Assembly: GCA_023437225.1 (NCBI GenBank)
Contig: JAEZGS010000006.1
Span: forward strand, 61,895-125,894
Origin: Bacteroidota bacterium
GTDB taxonomy: Bacteria; Bacteroidota; Bacteroidia; Chitinophagales; Chitinophagaceae
DNA: 64,000 nt
Direction of reading: 5' to 3'
The notes below the pieces were generated by a model. That model was given only the letters and a program-made list of their open reading frames with translations. It searched no databases and was not told where the DNA came from. The first letter of the stretch is position 1. Each line of letters starts with the position of its first letter. A program made the position numbers and the translations under genes. This document shows, piece by piece, positions 61,979-64,000 of this stretch.

Positions 61979-62833
61979 ATGAACCAGAAAATAATTTTAG
62001 CGGTAATAATATTGTTTACCTCATGTACTGCTGCAAAAGTTTCTGTTCCCGATGCCTTCAAGGCTGAGGCCGTAAGTATGCCCGTTAAAGGGTTGCAGGG
62101 TTGGCAGATCAATCAGCGAATCAATTTTGGCGATTACAATACTTCGAAGATTAAGAGGGGGTGGGATTTCACCGGCTCTGTTCAATACACTAAATTCAGC
62201 ATCCGGCCCGAAGAGTTGTTATTAAAGGTATTTAATATCAACACCGATAAAGGCATCAATGTTCAACGTAATAAATTTCAATATACGGTAGATGATGGTA
62301 AATTGATGACGGAGATTTATGCGACCGAAAAATTTCGCGAAGATCAGTTGGTGTATAAGAGCAACAATCCCTTCATTGGAAATGTGTCGGCAACAAAGAA
62401 GTATGAATACGCATTCAATGCTGCAATCGTTCCATTGAATCTGGAAGACAAAGATCCCTGGAGCGTAGTGATGATCAACCGATACGATCGCGAAAAAGAC
62501 ACTGCTCGCAAACTGTTTGATCGTCCATTTATTGAAGAAGAAGGTTATGCAACGAACGGAAAAGAGAGTATTGCCATTCGTTCATTACGTCTCGATAATG
62601 TAACCACTGCTTCAGGCCGGCAAACAAAAGTATTTGGAGGTCCAATGCTAAGCGGGTATGAATTAAGGTGGGACGATGGTGTAGTTGCTGTGATAGACAT
62701 ACTCGATAACCGGATATGGATGCATAAAGATCTTGATGCCAATGATAAGATCATACTGTCGTCGATTGCTTCCGCGATTATGTTGAAGCGTATGCAGGAC
62801 GTACAAAAAGACAGAGACGAAAATTTCGACTGA
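61979..62833 (+). CDS. Uncharacterised lipoprotein
   Basis: The 284-residue protein has a signal peptide with lipobox FTSC (C16), followed by a beta-rich domain without recognised motifs (GLQGWQINQRINFGDYNTSKIKRG, then PMLSGYELRWDDGVVAVIDI). The function is unknown. It is 20 bp after the preceding lipoprotein gene and 11 bp before the ECF sigma gene, so the four genes to 63986 probably form an operon. Confidence 0.75.
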   Translation: MNQKIILAVIILFTSCTAAKVSVPDAFKAEAVSMPVKGLQGWQINQRINFGDYNTSKIKRGWDFTGSVQYTKFSIRPEELLLKVFNINTDKGINVQRNKFQYTVDDGKLMTEIYATEKFREDQLVYKSNNPFIGNVSATKKYEYAFNAAIVPLNLEDKDPWSVVMINRYDREKDTARKLFDRPFIEEEGYATNGKESIAIRSLRLDNVTTASGRQTKVFGGPMLSGYELRWDDGVVAVIDILDNRIWMHKDLDANDKIILSSIASAIMLKRMQDVQKDRDENFD

Positions 62834-62844
62834 TAATAAAATAA

Positions 62845-63402
62845 ATGCTGGCCGTAGAACTGGATATTGAAGCATTGCTCGAGGGGTGTCTTGCAAATAA
62901 CCGCAGGGCACAAGAGCAGTTGTATCGCCAGTTCTACGGCTTTGCTATGTCAATTGCGTTAAGATATTCAAGAGATGAGCATGACGCCGCCGATATCATG
63001 AGTCATGCGTTCGTCAAAGTATTCAAAAGCATTCGTAGTTATGACAACACAAAAGGTTCATTCCATGCGTGGATAAAACGCATCATTATTAATGAAGGCC
63101 TTGATCACATCAAAACGCGTCAACGTTTTAGCGAGGCTGTTGAACTGGAAACAGTTACTGAACCAGCGATAAATAATTCCGCATTGGATCAACTTGGTGC
63201 CGATGAGATCATGGATCTCGTTAAGAAACTGCCACCTGCAACACACGCCGTGTTTGTGCTTTATGTTGTTGACGGTTACAATCACCGTGAGATTGCATCA
63301 CATTTAAAGATCAGTGAAGGGACGTCGAAGTGGCACTTAAGTGAAGCGAGAAAGATATTGAGCACGCAACTTGAACAGTTAAGAGATCAATGGCAGAATT
63401 AA
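62845..63402 (+). CDS. ECF-type RNA polymerase sigma factor
   Basis: The 185-residue protein has sigma region 2 (NRRAQEQLYRQFYGFAMSIALRYSRDEHDAADIMSHAFVKVFKSI, then SFHAWIKRIIINEGLDHIK). A linker leads to region 4 with a helix-turn-helix (HREIASHLKISEGTSKWHLSEARKIL). It directs transcription of a small regulon in response to an envelope or metabolic signal. Its 3' end overlaps the following gene by 13 bp, a layout typical of sigma/anti-sigma pairs. Confidence 0.92.
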   Translation: MLAVELDIEALLEGCLANNRRAQEQLYRQFYGFAMSIALRYSRDEHDAADIMSHAFVKVFKSIRSYDNTKGSFHAWIKRIIINEGLDHIKTRQRFSEAVELETVTEPAINNSALDQLGADEIMDLVKKLPPATHAVFVLYVVDGYNHREIASHLKISEGTSKWHLSEARKILSTQLEQLRDQWQN

Positions 63403-63986
63403 ATAAATATGAATTACTTATTGCTGAAAGGCTGCAGGCATTGCCAGTGCCTGATCTTGCTGATAGTATCTGGACCCGGATAGAAAATCAGTTGGACATC
63501 GATATGCCTACAGATGATGGGCCCGTACCGGGTGGAGGCGGAACGCCCATTGTGCCACGACTCACCTGGGCGGCTGCAATATTTCTGATTGCAATGATCG
63601 CCGTCTACATGGTAAAGCGCAATGAACCAGCTATTACACCCAAATCGAATAAGCGAGTTGAGCAACCATCGCAGCAAAGTGTTGCACCAATTATTTCAGA
63701 TCCAACTTTTACAACGCCTTCCAATAATCCTCCAACAATTACAAAAGGAGAAATTCCCCGAACTGTAACACCCGTTGTACATGATAGTATAGCATTTCCC
63801 CCTGCCAGTATTTTACCTGAACCAATAACCGGCGAGGCAGTTTCCCCACAGATTGTCCGACCAGACTCTGTAGAAATTACGCGTGCGCCGATAGTCAATC
63901 CAGATACATCTGCCGGCAGGAAAAAAAGAGGAGTGCCTGGAATAAAAGACAGCGACTATCGTATCGTACCCAAAAAAGGCAACTGA
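63390..63986 (+). CDS. Probable anti-sigma membrane protein
   Basis: The 198-residue protein has a cytoplasmic N-terminal part (MAELNKYELLIAERLQALPVPDLADSIW ...), one membrane helix (about residues 58-74) and a Pro/Thr/Ser-rich extracytoplasmic region with a basic end. This fits a single-pass anti-sigma factor, though the usual zinc-binding His-Cys motif is not seen. It overlaps the ECF sigma gene by 13 bp. The identity is based mostly on context. Confidence 0.7.
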   Translation: MAELNKYELLIAERLQALPVPDLADSIWTRIENQLDIDMPTDDGPVPGGGGTPIVPRLTWAAAIFLIAMIAVYMVKRNEPAITPKSNKRVEQPSQQSVAPIISDPTFTTPSNNPPTITKGEIPRTVTPVVHDSIAFPPASILPEPITGEAVSPQIVRPDSVEITRAPIVNPDTSAGRKKRGVPGIKDSDYRIVPKKGN

Positions 63987-64000
63987 TGTATCGCCGTCGT

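Noticed and set aside
1..64000. tRNA, rRNA, CRISPR arrays, prophage or insertion sequences
   Set aside because: All spacers were read by eye; none shows a cloverleaf, spaced direct repeats of 20-40 bp, or transposase/integrase coding.

Overview
The window comes from a member of the Bacteroidota, most likely the Chitinophagaceae or a close relative. The signs are a fused cbb3 oxidase subunit ccoNO, a short primary sigma factor, a type IX secretion (T9SS) C-terminal domain, a truncated NuoG, Bacteroidota-type ExbB/ExbD/ExbD/TonB proteins, few Shine-Dalgarno sequences, and several promoters of the Bacteroidota pattern (TTG ... TAnnTTTG). I found no tRNA, rRNA, CRISPR array, insertion sequence or phage gene. 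Genes fill almost all of the window.

Layout. 1-8868 (minus strand) is a complete cbb3 cytochrome oxidase locus: ccoI, ccoS, ccoNO, ccoQ-like, ccoP, ccoG, ccoH and a TauE/SafE-like membrane protein cut by the window edge. Divergent from it, 8983-10041 encodes a response regulator fused to a Crp/Fnr DNA-binding module. Two near-identical FNR-like boxes lie in front of ccoI/this regulator and in front of ccoS. 10126-17456 holds hslR, an M20 dipeptidase, a CDF metal exporter, a T9SS-sorted surface protein, an LptF/LptG permease and small uncharacterised genes. 17747-27625 is housekeeping: rpoD, ffh, rpsP, rimM, a peroxiredoxin, two rRNA/tRNA pseudouridine synthases, rlmN, a thiolase and hisS. 27928-30810 encodes a small membrane protein, a PstS-like lipoprotein and a TPR protein. 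30964-45140 is a 14-subunit complex I operon (nuoA-N) with an FkbM-type methyltransferase gene between nuoF and nuoG. 45213-52425 has an ABC permease, a large metzincin-type protease and exbB-exbD-exbD-tonB. 52532-60633 has mnmE, a Crp-family regulator, envelope and stress-like genes, and a Sec-dependent (clade II) nitrous oxide reductase NosZ followed at once by a strong terminator. The window ends with two lipoproteins, an ECF sigma factor and a probable anti-sigma protein.

Taken together, the window encodes much of a respiratory chain: complex I for NADH entry, a high-affinity cbb3 oxidase for low oxygen, and NosZ as an alternative electron sink. Two Crp-family regulators and an FNR-like box suggest oxygen or nitrogen-oxide control, but that is inference.

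Points I consider most worth a second look are the methyltransferase inside the nuo operon, the solitary nosZ with no nos maturation genes beside it, the paired FNR-like boxes with a REC-Crp regulator, and several intergenic spacers made of degenerate 7-8 bp tandem repeats, three of them sharing the heptamer GGAAAGC.
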